Source: Mortierella sp. BCC40632
Taxonomy: Eukaryota; Mortierellomycota; Mortierellomycetes; Mortierellales; Mortierellaceae
Assembly (NCBI GenBank): GCA_011634665.1
Contig: WAEK01000007.1
Coordinates: 1,785,501 to 1,849,500, forward strand
Reading direction: 5' to 3'
Length of the DNA stretch: 64,000 nt
This document shows, one piece after another, positions 12,398 through 23,869 of the stretch. The notes beneath the pieces were generated by a model. It searched no databases. It was not told where the DNA came from and saw only the letters and a list, made by a program, of their open reading frames with translations. The position numbers were made by a program, and so were the translations under genes. Each line of letters opens with the position of its first letter. The first letter of the stretch is position 1.

Positions 12398-13347
12398 CTA
12401 AAGAAGCTGCTTGCGCGTCCCTTTGTTTCCCGCGCTGGTGGGGAGGGAAAGGAAAGATGGTAGAGTGTTGATATGGAGTGTGGTGGCATCATCGCCCTCC
12501 GTGCGTATCCTACCTTTTGCCCCGCCTCCTCTCCTCTCTCTCTCTCTCTCTTCTTCGCCCAGCTCTTCATTCTCCTTACCTTGCCACCTTGTACAGGAGC
12601 CTTAGAGGACCACGCCTTGCCCTTGGACTGGTTTGACTGACAAATCAACCAATTAAGGTTCGGCCATGGACCTGGTTAAGGTGTTGCACCAAGTGAGTGA
12701 ACCCGAATTACTCAGCACTGAGGGAACACGAGGGTCGAAAACAAGCGAACTGAGCGCCCACAGATAGTGAGAAATGCAGGGCAGCGCAAAAGATACGTCG
12801 TGGGGAGGAAGGGGAAAGGAGGCCGTTAGAGCCTCGCTCTTTGTTTGGCCTTGCGCCATACAATAACGCACTATTCCAGACGTCCACGCGCACACGCGCT
12901 TTCAGTTCCTTCCTGACCTGGCTCACCATCAAGATTGCCATTCATCATTTCTCTGGAGAACAGCTCTGTGGGAGCATGACGTCGATTCACCACCTCCCTG
13001 GCTCTCTGCGCTACTCTTGTTTGCTTACCAATGTTTTCATTGAACAAGACCTGCGCTGTTTTCAGAGCATGGAGGAGAACAAAAAAAAATCTCTCCTATG
13101 GGCACTGTTCGTGGGAAGTTTTTTCTTTTGACAAAGTGGTTATGCTGCATTCTCCCATGCTGCCTGCTGCACGCTGTCTTACGTCGTAAAATATCCAATA
13201 CACAACCTCTTTATCTCTATCCTGATCCACAGACAGATCGATCCCCTCTTGGTCATCCCAACATTTATCCCGACACTTCTCAAAGCAATTACCCATGGGA
13301 GCGGACCTGGATCGTTGCATGACCGGCAAGACTCTAACCCGAGTCTC
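12398..13347 (-). CDS. candidate multi-exon gene, unknown product (5' end not found)
   Basis: Not recognised. On the minus strand, exons 13183-13347, 12927-13095, 12690-12717, 12580-12636 and 12398-12434 join in phase to 152 codons ending in TAG. The first two are the best supported: a canonical GTAAGA...TAG intron joins VVYWIFYD to ERFFFVLLHALKTAQVLFNE in one frame, and the second exon reads on as REVVNRRHAPTELFSREM. The first exon has a CFEKCRDKCW Cys cluster. No domain is evident. The last three exons are short and alternative joins exist; for example, exon 12580-12636 is also open in another frame. Homopolymers and microsatellites are unusually scarce here, in contrast to other spacers. 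A decayed gene or mobile-element relic is possible. Confidence 0.35.
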
Positions 13348-13561
13348 CTGGATAGAATAAAAAAATGTATATCATATTACCCACATTAAACTTCCCTAGG
13401 ACTAAACAGAGGAATTAAACGAAGGGGAGTAAGGAAGATATTTCCTACTGTTGGCAAAAATGTCACATCCCAATCATTCAGTGTACTCCATAAAAGACGT
13501 TGGGTTGACATTCGTTAGCAATCTACTTCTTGGCCATTGGGTTTTCTCCACAGCTCTTTAT

Positions 13562-13885
13562 CTAGAAACAGTTGATATACGAGTTCAAGACATTAGCGTA
13601 CTCTAGACAAAAATCACACGTCGCAATGAGCCAAATGGGATGGTACCTGTACAGTTGTAGTTGTACGCCTTGCTGATGCAATGGTCCTCGATCATGATCG
13701 AAACAAAGTCGCACAACTATCTACGATGGATATATCACGAGAAACAGTCAAGGACTCTAAAAACACATTTTGTCCGCAAGTGTTTACTTTTCTTGTCACC
13801 ATACTCATTCATCTGATGGACTTTTTTTAGGGTGACAAGGTACGCAATTATTGGGGGTTCCAACAAAGTTCTGAAATGATAGTGG
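13562..13885 (-). CDS. candidate small Cys-rich protein (5' end not found)
   Basis: Not recognised. Exons 13844-13885, 13647-13716 and 13562-13602 join in phase on the minus strand to about 50 residues ending in TAG. The donors (GTACCT, GTACCA) resemble the GTACCG used by FRS1 intron 1. The peptide runs PLSFQNFVGTPNNC, then LCDFVSIMIEDHC, then YNYNC and ends NSYINCF, so Cys residues recur through it as in small secreted Cys-rich proteins. No start codon or signal peptide was found upstream, and the last intron is only 44 nt, so the model is tentative. Confidence 0.25.
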
Positions 13886-14588
13886 CTGTAAAGGCAATGT
13901 AGGAGAGAGTTTCCTTGTTTACTAGAGCCTTAATTCTACACTAAGCCCCTCCCCTAGCCAGTGCTTGGTAGAGTCCGTGCAGAGTAATGCTTCAATTTTA
14001 AATGTCCACACGCTGTTAGGGACCCAAGGTTGCAATGCGTTGTTGATCCAACAACCTCATACTGCCTAAGACTGAGACATAGGAGAGCAAGTTCATGACA
14101 ATGGATGGGTGGCGAACAACCAAGCTAGGCTGTTGTAGGCTAGGAAGCGGACTCGTAATATCTTGTTGCCTATACCCAGGGCATAGTCCAGCTCTATGCA
14201 GGGCGGAATGGAGTGGCAAAACGAAGAGCCGTGCGGAGACGCCAGCTGGGCGATCGAGAGAGAAACGGTCACAGAGAGAGAGTGAAAGAAAACTTTTGTG
14301 CCAAACTCAGCCTCAGTCTCAGGCACACACACACACACACACACTCGCTCTCCACAGCCAGAAGAGCCCTCCTCCTCATTGGCGCATCCATCGACCACTC
14401 GCTCAAGTGAACATCGAAGCGCCTCCAACTCGGCTCATTCACTCCTCTTCCGATCACTCACTATCTCTCCCCTACCTCTGACTTCTTTTTTTTTTTGTGT
14501 GTCCGTGCTTTTTTTTTGCGCGCGCTCTCTCTCTCATCTCTCTCTCTTTTCTCTTTTCTCTTTTCCTCTCCCTCTCCTTGTTTAGTTC
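13886..14588. other. upstream region of the alpha/beta hydrolase gene
   Basis: No supported gene. The left 300 nt is non-repetitive and could contain missing 5' exons of the small minus-strand candidate. The right part (14320-14585) is the CT-rich leader of the + strand hydrolase, with a (CA)n tract near 14322-14344. Confidence 0.45.
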
Positions 14589-16740
14589 ATGCCAGCGAGC
14601 CATCCTCCCGCTGACTCGACCCCATCCGATCCTCTGCCAAAAACCCCGGCATCCACTCGTCCATTCATTCGACTCCGTCGCCACGATCCCATCTCGACTG
14701 GATCTTACCTTCGTTCATCTCCTCGTCCCTCCTCACCTTCGTCTCCTACATACTACTCCTATACGGAGTCCGCGCCATATCAAAGCCCTCGAGCACGGCC
14801 ATTTAAGCTGTCGCAACCGACTCGTTCAAAGCAACAACAAAAGAAGCTCATATTTGCAGGAAAACGAGGCAAGGCTACCCGGCTTGTCCTCGTCTCTGTC
14901 ATCCTGTTTCCTCCCGTCGCCATTGCTCTGCTGGCCATGTTGCCAGCTTTGCTCTTTGTTTCTGGTAACCACTCTTTGTTCGGGTGTGCTATCCGATCAT
15001 GTCTGTTGTCCAATTTGAGAACAACAACAACAACAACAACAAAATATTAACATTACTTTCCTAAATGTCTGACTGACCACTTGTCAAATAGTACTGTTCA
15101 CGTACTCGATCGCCTGGTTACTCTACTGGACCATGGCAGGACCCATTTCGTTCTCAAAGCTCCCACTCGATCCTCGCAGGGTGTGGAAATTGAACAAAAT
15201 TGTCTTTTCGGTCATCTTTTCGAACCTGTCTCTTATTCCTATCGGCGTCTCACTTCTCCAACATCGCTACTGGAAGCTAAGGGGCTCCGCGGACTTTGTG
15301 TAGGACCACTCTTTCTCGCTCTCTCGCTCTCTCGCAAAAAAAATGACGCTGTGTTCATGTCGTCGACCACATTCGCCCTCTCTTTCTTTGAAGAGCTGCT
15401 CCCATTCACGAGAATAATATGATCGGCACATGTACTCGATCGAATATTCACACCTTGTCTGTGGTCTTGTTCTCTCTCTCTCTCTCTCCCTTTCCTTATC
15501 TCTTTTTTAGCCAGAATGTTCACTACAACTCCAAAAGACCAAGCAACAAGCTTGACATCTACATGCCTCCAGGCCATGCTAAGGTCATGACCCCCAAATC
15601 GTACGGAACAAATGAACGCTCGGGAAGCGAGTCTAGAGAACTGCGTCCCGTGATCGTATTTGTCTACGGAGGCGCGTGGTCCTCAGGATCCAAGTGGATG
15701 TATACCTTGGTTGGAGAACGACTTCGATCCATGGGCTATGTCGTCATCCTACCTGATTACACTATCTTTCCAGGTGGCAAGATTGCCGAGATGGAACAGG
15801 ACATTCGATTGGCTGTTCAATGGGCGTATAACCACTGCACCGACTTTGGAGGCGACCCTGAGAAGATGTATCTGATGGGTCATTCTGCAGGAGCACACTT
15901 GTGCGCGTTAACAGTGCTCAATGATAGTATTCGCCGTACACCCACGGGATTGTTTGGTTCTTCGTCTGGATCACTCGCCTCGTCTCCCATTCTGACATCG
16001 CTCTTCAGTGGCTCGTTCCATCGACAGGAAAAGAAGGACAATGTTGGGATGTTGCCTCGCCTCCGGGGCATGATTCTCTGTTCAGGTGTTTTCGACATCA
16101 GTGCGCATTACAAGCACGAGACGATGCGAGGGGTTGAACAGATTTCGGCCATGGCCCGAGTTATGGGCAACAGTGAGGGAACCTTCCGAATGTGGTCCCC
16201 AACAGCCATTCTGCAGGAATTGCTTCAAGTCTCGACCCGAATCGACCCTTCGTTCCCAACCGAATCGCAAACGCGTCATCAGAATATGCTCCGTCATCTA
16301 CGATCGCTTCTGCCAATAGAAACGCTGGTGCTTCATGGTGATCGGGATCAGACGGTGCCTGCAAGGTCATCCTCCGAGTTGTACATGGAGCTCAAGACGC
16401 TGCAACTTGGCACGAGTGCACGGTTCAGGATCATCAAGGGGATGGGGCACGAGGAGCCCGTGGTTGGTAAGTCGCTAGGCTAGTGTTGAACTAGATCAGT
16501 GGGAGCGTGGGGAAGGGGAAAGGGGAAAGGGAAAGGACGGGAGTGAATGGATTCGTGAGTGATCGTCTCTGGTTCTAATGGGAGTCTCGCTCTGTTTCAT
16601 ATCTCGCTCTATCTTTCTTTTATTACCAACCTATAGCTTTGATGCCTTGCTTTGGACGCAATCCACCCTTCCGACAGGTCCTGATGGATGAGCTAATCCA
16701 GTTCATTGATGGAGATGACTCCAGGCGGGTGCGAGGATAA
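14589..16740 (+). CDS. Membrane-anchored alpha/beta hydrolase, isoprenylcysteine methylesterase-like
   Basis: Likely ER/Golgi esterase of the ICME family, which removes the methyl group from prenylated Cys methyl esters; lipid or other ester substrates remain possible. Exons 14589-14964, 15092-15299, 15511-16466 and 16637-16740 sum to 1644 nt (547 aa) with consistent phases. The N-terminal 100 residues are Ser/Pro-rich and cytosol-like. Hydrophobic segments lie at about 101-126, 127-145 and 165-185. The hydrolase begins NVHYNSKRPSNKLDIYMP. Its oxyanion motif is YGGAW (about 246) instead of HGGxW, as in ICMEs. The nucleophile elbow is GHSAG (about 318), the acid is in LHGDRDQTVPA (about 470) and the His in GMGHEEP (about 506), so the triad is complete. 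The ATG follows a CT-rich leader. Confidence 0.82.
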
Positions 16741-18829
16741 CCCGATCACTCGAGTCGAGCATAAAATAGATACAGGAGTTGTTTGTCTCGATCTTTCTCT
16801 AGACGTCCCCCACTCTCTCCTTCTTTCGTTCTTTCCTTTTTGTGGCCACAGCCACACGGACAAATAGCAGATAACATTCAATATGCCGTTTGACTGTACT
16901 GGACCTCATGATCGATCCGCACCGTGAAAGAGATAAAAAAAAAAAAAAGAAACGACGTACTTGATTCTGTTACTATAGTAGTGTCGACTCTGACCCGGGT
17001 TGTATCCCGACTTGGTTCCTTTCTTTCTTTCTTTCTTTTTTTCTATCTTTCTCAAGGCTGCGCTGCTTTATAGGCGAACGGCTGAAGCATTCTGTTTTGC
17101 CCATGGGATAGGGACCATATCTCCCTTTGACCTCAAAGTTATCCTTTTTTTTTATTTTTTTTTTTTTTTTTTTTTTTTTTTGGACCGCGACACGCACCTC
17201 TCTCCGCTTGCGGGAGAGGGAAAGGTCCTTTTTTTCCTGATGCTAAAAACAAATCTCCAGTTCAAAATTCTGGCTCCATTTGAGTACGTACTCCTCTTCC
17301 TCCTCCTCCTCCTCCTCCCCTTCCCTTCCCTTCCCTTCCTTGTCTTCTCCACTCCCTTCTTTGACACAAGGGACTTGCAATGAAGAAGGGTGACAGGATC
17401 AAGACACAGCCAATTCGTTCGGAGAAATGAAGGGCAAGCGTTGTGTTGGGTGACAAATTGGTCACGTAGGAAGAAGAAAAAGAGTCGGCCCCATGTCAGA
17501 GGATTCTATCCAGAGCACCTATTGGCTGCCAGTGCTTGGTACACGCGCTCATGCTTTGTTTTCTCCCTTTTGCCCCCCCACCCCACCCCCGGAGTGAAAG
17601 AAGAAGAGTAGAAATGGAGAGATGGAGGAGAAGAAGGGGAGAGGGGGGACAGGAGAGTGAGAGTGAAAGGAGAGAGAGAGAGATAGAAAGAGAGGAAGGA
17701 ACATGTCGGCGCGCAGGCTGGAGCGGACGGAGGAACGGGCCTTTTGTCAACAACAAAAAAAAAAAAAAAAAAAAAAAAAATTGCGTGCATGCCAAATGCG
17801 AATGATGATACCCTGTTGCTGTCAGGGCCACAGCGATAGGCGGCGTATGTCCCGCTCCGTTATTTTTGGATCCCGTTCTCTCTTGTCTGTTCCTTTTTGT
17901 CTCTATTTTTTTCTGTGCTAGCCATCTGCCTGTCTGTCCGACAGACCGCTGGTTAAAAAAAGGCTCGAGGTTCATCCCTGCATCGACCTAGGTCTTGCTT
18001 CAGCTGGGGTACCTTGGATAACCCTTGCGCAAAACGATCCTTCTTATGTGCCATGCTGGAGATGCCGTGAATGGTTTTCTACAGCAGGATGCAGGGAGAC
18101 AGAGGCCATGGGCCAGGTGGACAATGGGGAGGCGGTTCAAAAAAAGGAGAGAAGAAGGCGCGTCTCGGACAAAACAGAGTGAGGGAGAAGGTAGTCCTGA
18201 CTCTGGCAACCCGCAGGAACAAGGCGAGACAAGGATGAAAAGGGTGCCTGACAAAAAGTAGTGTGGAAACGGAAGAAAGACCGGCCAAGTCCGACGCGCA
18301 TGGCAATGCGGCTGCACTCTTGTCTCTGCATCCGCATGGGCGGGCTAACCAGTCAGTCAGCCCCTCCCTCAAGCCAATCCCAGCTTTTATCTTTTTCTCT
18401 TTCTCTCTTTTTCTCTCTTTTTCTCTCTTTCCTCTCTTTCTCTCTATCTACATCTGCTCCCACTCCACTCCACTCTATCATCTACTCCTCGTTGCTTGAC
18501 ATCTACAGCTTGTCTTTGTGCACAGAAAGAAAAGAGCGAGAGAAAGAAAAGAATAAAGGAAAATAGAAAGAGAAAGAGCCCTTTGCACCACATCATCGCA
18601 TCGCATTGCACGCGGCTCCGCCCCACCCGTTTCTGTTGTTTGTGTGTCTCCTGTTACACATCCAAAGGCCGTTGTCGCCAGCACTCTCCCTTTCCACTTT
18701 TTCTTCCTCTACTTTTTTTTTCCTCCTCCCCCTTCGCGAGGAAAGGAAAGGAAACAGACGAAAAGGACGTGTCTTGCAGTGTCATTTCTTTCTCCCCGCT
18801 GACCCCCTGTCTCCCCTCCCGGCAGGCGT
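16741..18829. other. 2.1-kb spacer upstream of the Thr-rich membrane protein
   Basis: No supported gene. It holds poly-T/poly-A tracts (around 17155-17180 and 17755-17780) and a long pyrimidine-rich leader (18360-18830). A splice-acceptor-like CGGCAG ends five bases before the ATG at 18830, so part of this region may be a 5' intron with an upstream exon that I could not find. The open stretch around 18050-18260 has no ATG, splice or homology support. Confidence 0.45.
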
Positions 18830-21412
18830 ATGAGCTCGGGTCCAGACAAGCCTCTCCGGCCTTCCTCACTCCATCCTCCGCCCTCCTCTTCCTCTTCTTC
18901 CTCTTCTACTTCCTCCTTCACTTCCACTTCCACTTTCACCACCACCACTACCACTACCACTACCACTGTCGAGCCAGGGATTAGCACTGGGCGGCCTACT
19001 GCGACAGAGCCGACGGTGACGACGACGACAACGACGACAACGACGACAACGATCCCGTCTCCGTCTCATTCGTCCATGGACACGGCCACTACCCCAAAAG
19101 AGCCTTCTATCACTTCTCATCCCACCTCACATCCCTCTTCTCCTCCCCCCACAACCGATCCGGCTACCTCCAAACCAACCTCAGCATCGCCCTCATCAAT
19201 ATCAACTACCATGGATACCTCCGTCACCACGGACCCTCCAGTGACGACTCGTGATACACCCAGCACCAGTCCACCTGTCATCACCACCGATCCGATCACA
19301 ACCGTGGACCCAACTACAAAAGACCCCACGACCCCGGCCACGACATCCAAGCCAACTACTGACCCACCCGTGACCACCGATCCCCCAACGAACAAGCCAA
19401 CCACCGACCCACCCGTGACGACCAAGGATCCAACGACCAAACCCTCGACCTCAGATGTGGAGCCCACGGATCCGGTTCAAACCACCCCAAAGACGACCAC
19501 CAAACACACCACGACGCCTTATACAACACGGTACGTGACAACAGTGACCATCGTCACGATCACGACCAGGGTCCCTCGGACAACAAACATTTCGGGTACC
19601 ATCACCACGATTTACGTCCCCGAGACCACTACGACCCCGACCCAAACTATGATTCGGGACCCGTCCCAACCTCCGCCTCAGGTCGATGATAGCAATCATG
19701 GTTCAAATTTACAATCTTGGCAAACCATTTTGATTGTTATTGCCTCCTTGGTCGTGGTTTCGGCAGTGGCTGCGGCAGTGTTGGTGGGTTGGTACAAGAA
19801 ACGGAACAGGAAACGAGAATTGATGAAGGCTTACTTGGCCGGAGGAGATGAAGCCATCCCAGGGGTGGGTAGTAGTGACTCGGGCACTCTTCGGTCAAGT
19901 GTCCCACCAGGAAGTGGAGGTCGGAAGGAAAAGAGTAGTCAAGCTGCTCACAATCGAAACACGGGTCAGACAGGATGGATGTCTAGATGGACAAGCTCAT
20001 GGCAACCCAATGGAGACCGCAGAACTTGGTGGTTCCGTCCTGGTGTAGAGCGCTATTCAACCGGAAGTGGAGGAGGTGGAGGTGGAGCTTATGGAGCAGG
20101 AGTGGGAGGTAATGCTGGAGGAACGGGCACGGGATTATGGTTCTTGGACGAGGACGACGGGATGAGACCTAAAGAAATGACAGCCGACGGCGGAATCTAT
20201 TACGTGGACCCCGTTTCCTATGAGGGTGACCCCAATGCTCGATATGGACCCTCTGCCACAATAGCTGCATTTAACGGAGGTGCTGCAGGAGCTGGAACAG
20301 GGGTCGGTAGTCAAATCCGGTATCGTCATCCTCACCAGGAAGAACATCTCATGGGTACTGGTCAGGATGATATGAGCGATGACCTTCACGATGGATTGCC
20401 TTTTGCACAGCAACAACAACAACGACATTCGATCGCGTCCTCAGCCACGGCAACCTCCGCAGGCACGTCTCGTTATCCAATCCCACCACCGATCCAACAA
20501 CCCCGATCACCTTCTCGTTCTCCGATGGCCACCACTGATTTGTCCGCAGCGACAGCGATGGTCCCTGCTAGCGACTCTTTGCCTTCCTCACCACGACAAC
20601 AGCCCCAGTCTCCGACACTCCAACCCTTGCTCAACGGAGGTGAGGGTCCAGAAGGAGAACGAAGGGTTTCCGAATCCAGTGATTATGTGGATGGACACGG
20701 ATTCGGCCATACTAGCAATCGAACCAGTACAGGGTCTGGATATGCATTGGCTAGACGTCAATCTCTATTAGGCAGTCAGGATCCTTCTGCCACCACCACT
20801 ACCGCAATCTCCCAATCATTGTCCTCACCAAGAAGTCCAGATGGTTCTGAAGGAGGGGAAGAAGGTGGTCGAATGGATCCACGTCTATCGATTGCTTCTT
20901 CTTCTATTGGAGGAACAAGATCTCAAGACGGTTCTGTTGTTCTGATCGACCCAACTCAACTGGCTCACAATGCCAAGGATGAATTGGTTCGGAAGGGACC
21001 TCAAGCTTTACTTTCCTCTTCTGGACAACCTCTCTCGTCGGCGTCGACCAAATCTGTGGCGAGATCCGGACTGACCAAGAGTGGAGATTCCATACCTTCT
21101 ACTACCACGACTTCTACTGCTGCTGCTGCTGATGCTGGACCCTCTACGACCGCCTCACAGCGACAACAGCAACGGGATGAAGAAGATGACAACATGCAAA
21201 GATCGCGAGCCATGGAAACGGATGAGAATGATACTGCAGAGGCCCATGACCAAGAGGACAAGGGCAAGAGTAAGGGCAAGGGCAAGGCGCTCGCCAGCAT
21301 AGATGAATCTCGAATGCGACCACTGGAGGAGGAGGAGGAGGAGGAGGAAACAGCAGGCGTCACGACGACGACTCCGGGAAGGTTTCCGGAACCAAAGTCG
21401 AACGAACTCTAG
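18830..21412 (+). CDS. Thr/Ser-rich single-pass membrane protein (cell-surface mucin-like)
   Basis: Not assigned to a named family. One uninterrupted frame of 860 aa. Residues 1-290 are Thr/Ser/Pro-rich, with Thr runs and many TTDPP-like units, and would be heavily O-glycosylated if luminal. One transmembrane helix lies at about 296-322 (ILIVIASLVVVSAVAAAVLV), followed by the basic stop-transfer stretch KKRNRKREL. The 540-residue tail is Gly-, Gln- and Ser-rich and ends in a Glu run. This layout resembles fungal wall-stress sensors and mucins (Mid2/Msb2-like in form only). No N-terminal signal peptide is seen from this ATG. Either the helix serves as a signal-anchor or an upstream exon is missing; an acceptor-like CGGCAG just before the ATG allows the latter. 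Confidence 0.75.
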   Translation: MSSGPDKPLRPSSLHPPPSSSSSSSSTSSFTSTSTFTTTTTTTTTTVEPGISTGRPTATEPTVTTTTTTTTTTTIPSPSHSSMDTATTPKEPSITSHPTSHPSSPPPTTDPATSKPTSASPSSISTTMDTSVTTDPPVTTRDTPSTSPPVITTDPITTVDPTTKDPTTPATTSKPTTDPPVTTDPPTNKPTTDPPVTTKDPTTKPSTSDVEPTDPVQTTPKTTTKHTTTPYTTRYVTTVTIVTITTRVPRTTNISGTITTIYVPETTTTPTQTMIRDPSQPPPQVDDSNHGSNLQSWQTILIVIASLVVVSAVAAAVLVGWYKKRNRKRELMKAYLAGGDEAIPGVGSSDSGTLRSSVPPGSGGRKEKSSQAAHNRNTGQTGWMSRWTSSWQPNGDRRTWWFRPGVERYSTGSGGGGGGAYGAGVGGNAGGTGTGLWFLDEDDGMRPKEMTADGGIYYVDPVSYEGDPNARYGPSATIAAFNGGAAGAGTGVGSQIRYRHPHQEEHLMGTGQDDMSDDLHDGLPFAQQQQQRHSIASSATATSAGTSRYPIPPPIQQPRSPSRSPMATTDLSAATAMVPASDSLPSSPRQQPQSPTLQPLLNGGEGPEGERRVSESSDYVDGHGFGHTSNRTSTGSGYALARRQSLLGSQDPSATTTTAISQSLSSPRSPDGSEGGEEGGRMDPRLSIASSSIGGTRSQDGSVVLIDPTQLAHNAKDELVRKGPQALLSSSGQPLSSASTKSVARSGLTKSGDSIPSTTTTSTAAAADAGPSTTASQRQQQRDEEDDNMQRSRAMETDENDTAEAHDQEDKGKSKGKGKALASIDESRMRPLEEEEEEEETAGVTTTTPGRFPEPKSNEL

Positions 21413-21564
21413 TAAATTTCGACAGTCCTGGAGAGAGAGAGAGAGAGGGAGAGAAAAGAAAAGGATGGCGTTCAACCAAGATTTCGATGCGATAGGAAGA
21501 AGGGTGGAAACCAAAACAAAAAAAAAAAAGGCAATAGCCCAGGCTATAGGATTTGCTCGATTCT

Positions 21565-21605
<41 letters not shown>

Positions 21606-22262
21606 TTCTCTTTACTTATCCATGTATGTATATATCATAGCTTTCATGAAGGAGAAAGAGAAAAAAAAAAATGAGGCACAGTAGCGAGTCGCCCCTTTTT
21701 TTTTTTTTCCCTTTCTTTCTTTTCTTTTTCTTTTTCTTTTGTAAAGTATGACCTTTCTATTCATTTTTAACACTACTATGGACCAGACTTTTTTTTTTTT
21801 AATGAGTAAAAATGAAGATGCATAGTGGAGACAAAAAAAAAAAAAATGGATGAAGGGGCAGTGAAAATACTGAACATTACAAACGTTTTGTATCCTTTCT
21901 CGTCTTCGTTTTTCTTTTCTTTTCTTTTTATCTTTTGGTTTCCATAGTCTTAGAAGAGGGAGAAGGGGAGAGGGGAGAGAGGAGGATCACTCATGGATTT
22001 CATCCTCCTTCCCTCTTTCTTGCACACCAAAGGGATTGAAAAAGGAAAACACTAGTTCCTTCCTCCCCCTTCACTTCCCTCTCTCTCTCTCTCTCTCTCC
22101 CCCTTTCTCCTTCCAAGGGTAATTGTAAGGAGAAAAAGAAAAAGATGGGAGGAGGTGGGAGAGCGGGAGAACCGCCGATATCGACAATGGAAAAAAAAAA
22201 AAAAAAAAGAGAGAGACTTTGTTCCTGAAAAAAAGAAGAAAAGTTACAATAAGCGCGGGTGC
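21413..22262. other. convergent 3' spacer
   Basis: No gene seen. Contains the 3' ends of the Thr-rich gene and the AP-3 mu gene, a (CA)n tract at about 21569-21604, and A/T homopolymers. Confidence 0.7.
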
Positions 22263-23814
22263 TCATACGCGGACTTGGTAACGGCCAGCATGGGTAATGG
22301 TCCGGGTGGCTCTGTATGGCTTATAGGCTTCACTAAAAAGCTTGAACGAGGCAACCTTCAATCCTGACAAGGAATGCGAGTTGATCGTAAAACCGACATT
22401 GATGTTGTATCCTGTATTCGAGGGTACCTCCCCACTATTCCCAAAAAAAAAAAAAAAAAAATCCGAGACAGTAACGAGAGATCATGTCAGAAAAAAAAAA
22501 AAAAAAAAAAAAACCGACCAGCTTTTTTTTTTTTTTCCGGCATTACACCGGCAAATTAGGGAGGCCATTTTTTCTTCTTCTTCTCCTGCCTCTCTCCCTC
22601 CCTTTCGAACCCTAGATAGAGTAATCTCATTCAAGCTTACCTTGCTGAATTAAGGTTGAAAGTACCAGACAAGAGGGGAGCACGCTCCTTCTGTTGGATC
22701 TTGCCCACTTCCCATCGAAGGACCTTTGTCACAGGGTCAAACATATATTGCCCCTGATTGCATTTGGCAGACATGGTCATGGCAGATTTTTGCAAGGGTA
22801 TCGTCAACACCACATCCTCTAGTGGGTTACCATCCGTGTTCCTGATGTTAACAGAGATATCAAATTTGACAACATTGGATCCTGTACTGAAGGAGGGCTT
22901 GATCTGAAGTGGCAACATTTGCTGATTGGGCAGGTTGACTCTACAATCAAGTAGTGATCAATGATTAATAATTACTTTCCTCGTTGAGTCAAGACAAAAA
23001 ACAAAGGCGGAGCAAATGATGGCTGCATCTTACCGGTAGCTCATGAGAAGGAACTGACCATCGGGTGGAACAAAAGAGAGTAATTTGTCTGCCTCCCACT
23101 TGTTGTACCGAACGGAAGGATGGAAACTACAGTCGTCCACTAACCGTGGGTTCACAAAGCTGATCGTAATATCCGGCATACCTTTTTCGACACATTTAGA
23201 AAAGAAGAGGAGGGGAAAAAAAAAAAAGGCTTAGCGCCAATTGCTCTTTTGCTGACATACATAGCAGATCACAGCCCCTTGGTACTTACCAGAGAGACGC
23301 GAGATGGTCTGGATGGAGCCATGTGCCTCACAGGTCACGGCTCTTCCTGTAGAATCCACGATCGCATCCACTTCCTCGATAATATCGAAATAAATTTCAT
23401 TTCTCGTGTACTTGACGCCAGCCTTTCTCCAAGGTAGGTTCGACATGCCATGTGGAACATTGTTCAACCTTGACGAGATGGAGGACGATGACGACGATCC
23501 TCCAGTGCTAGATCCCACGACACCAATTCCACCTGCAACCGTTGCCGAGACAGAAGATCCGACGGCGGCGACGACTTGACCACCGACGGTGGACATGACT
23601 TTGGTAAAGATGGTGGGTGGAGGAACAGTATCTCGGAGAGCATTGGGTTCTGTTGTGAGTGGGAAACCATCGTCAATCATTTCCTCCAAGAGTTGGTATA
23701 CGGTCACAAAGTTTTCTTTGATGATCGTCTCCGAGACTGAGCCGAAATAATCGCGAATAATGTCTGGGATCCTGTGTAGAAACTCAAATACCATCATTGG
23801 GTCGACTATATTTC

Positions 23815-23869
<55 letters not shown>

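Noticed and set aside
18606..18833. Hydrophobic frame (PPHPFLLFVCLLLHIQ) as a signal-peptide exon for the Thr-rich protein
   Set aside because: It has no ATG and no donor that would join it in phase to the frame at 18830.
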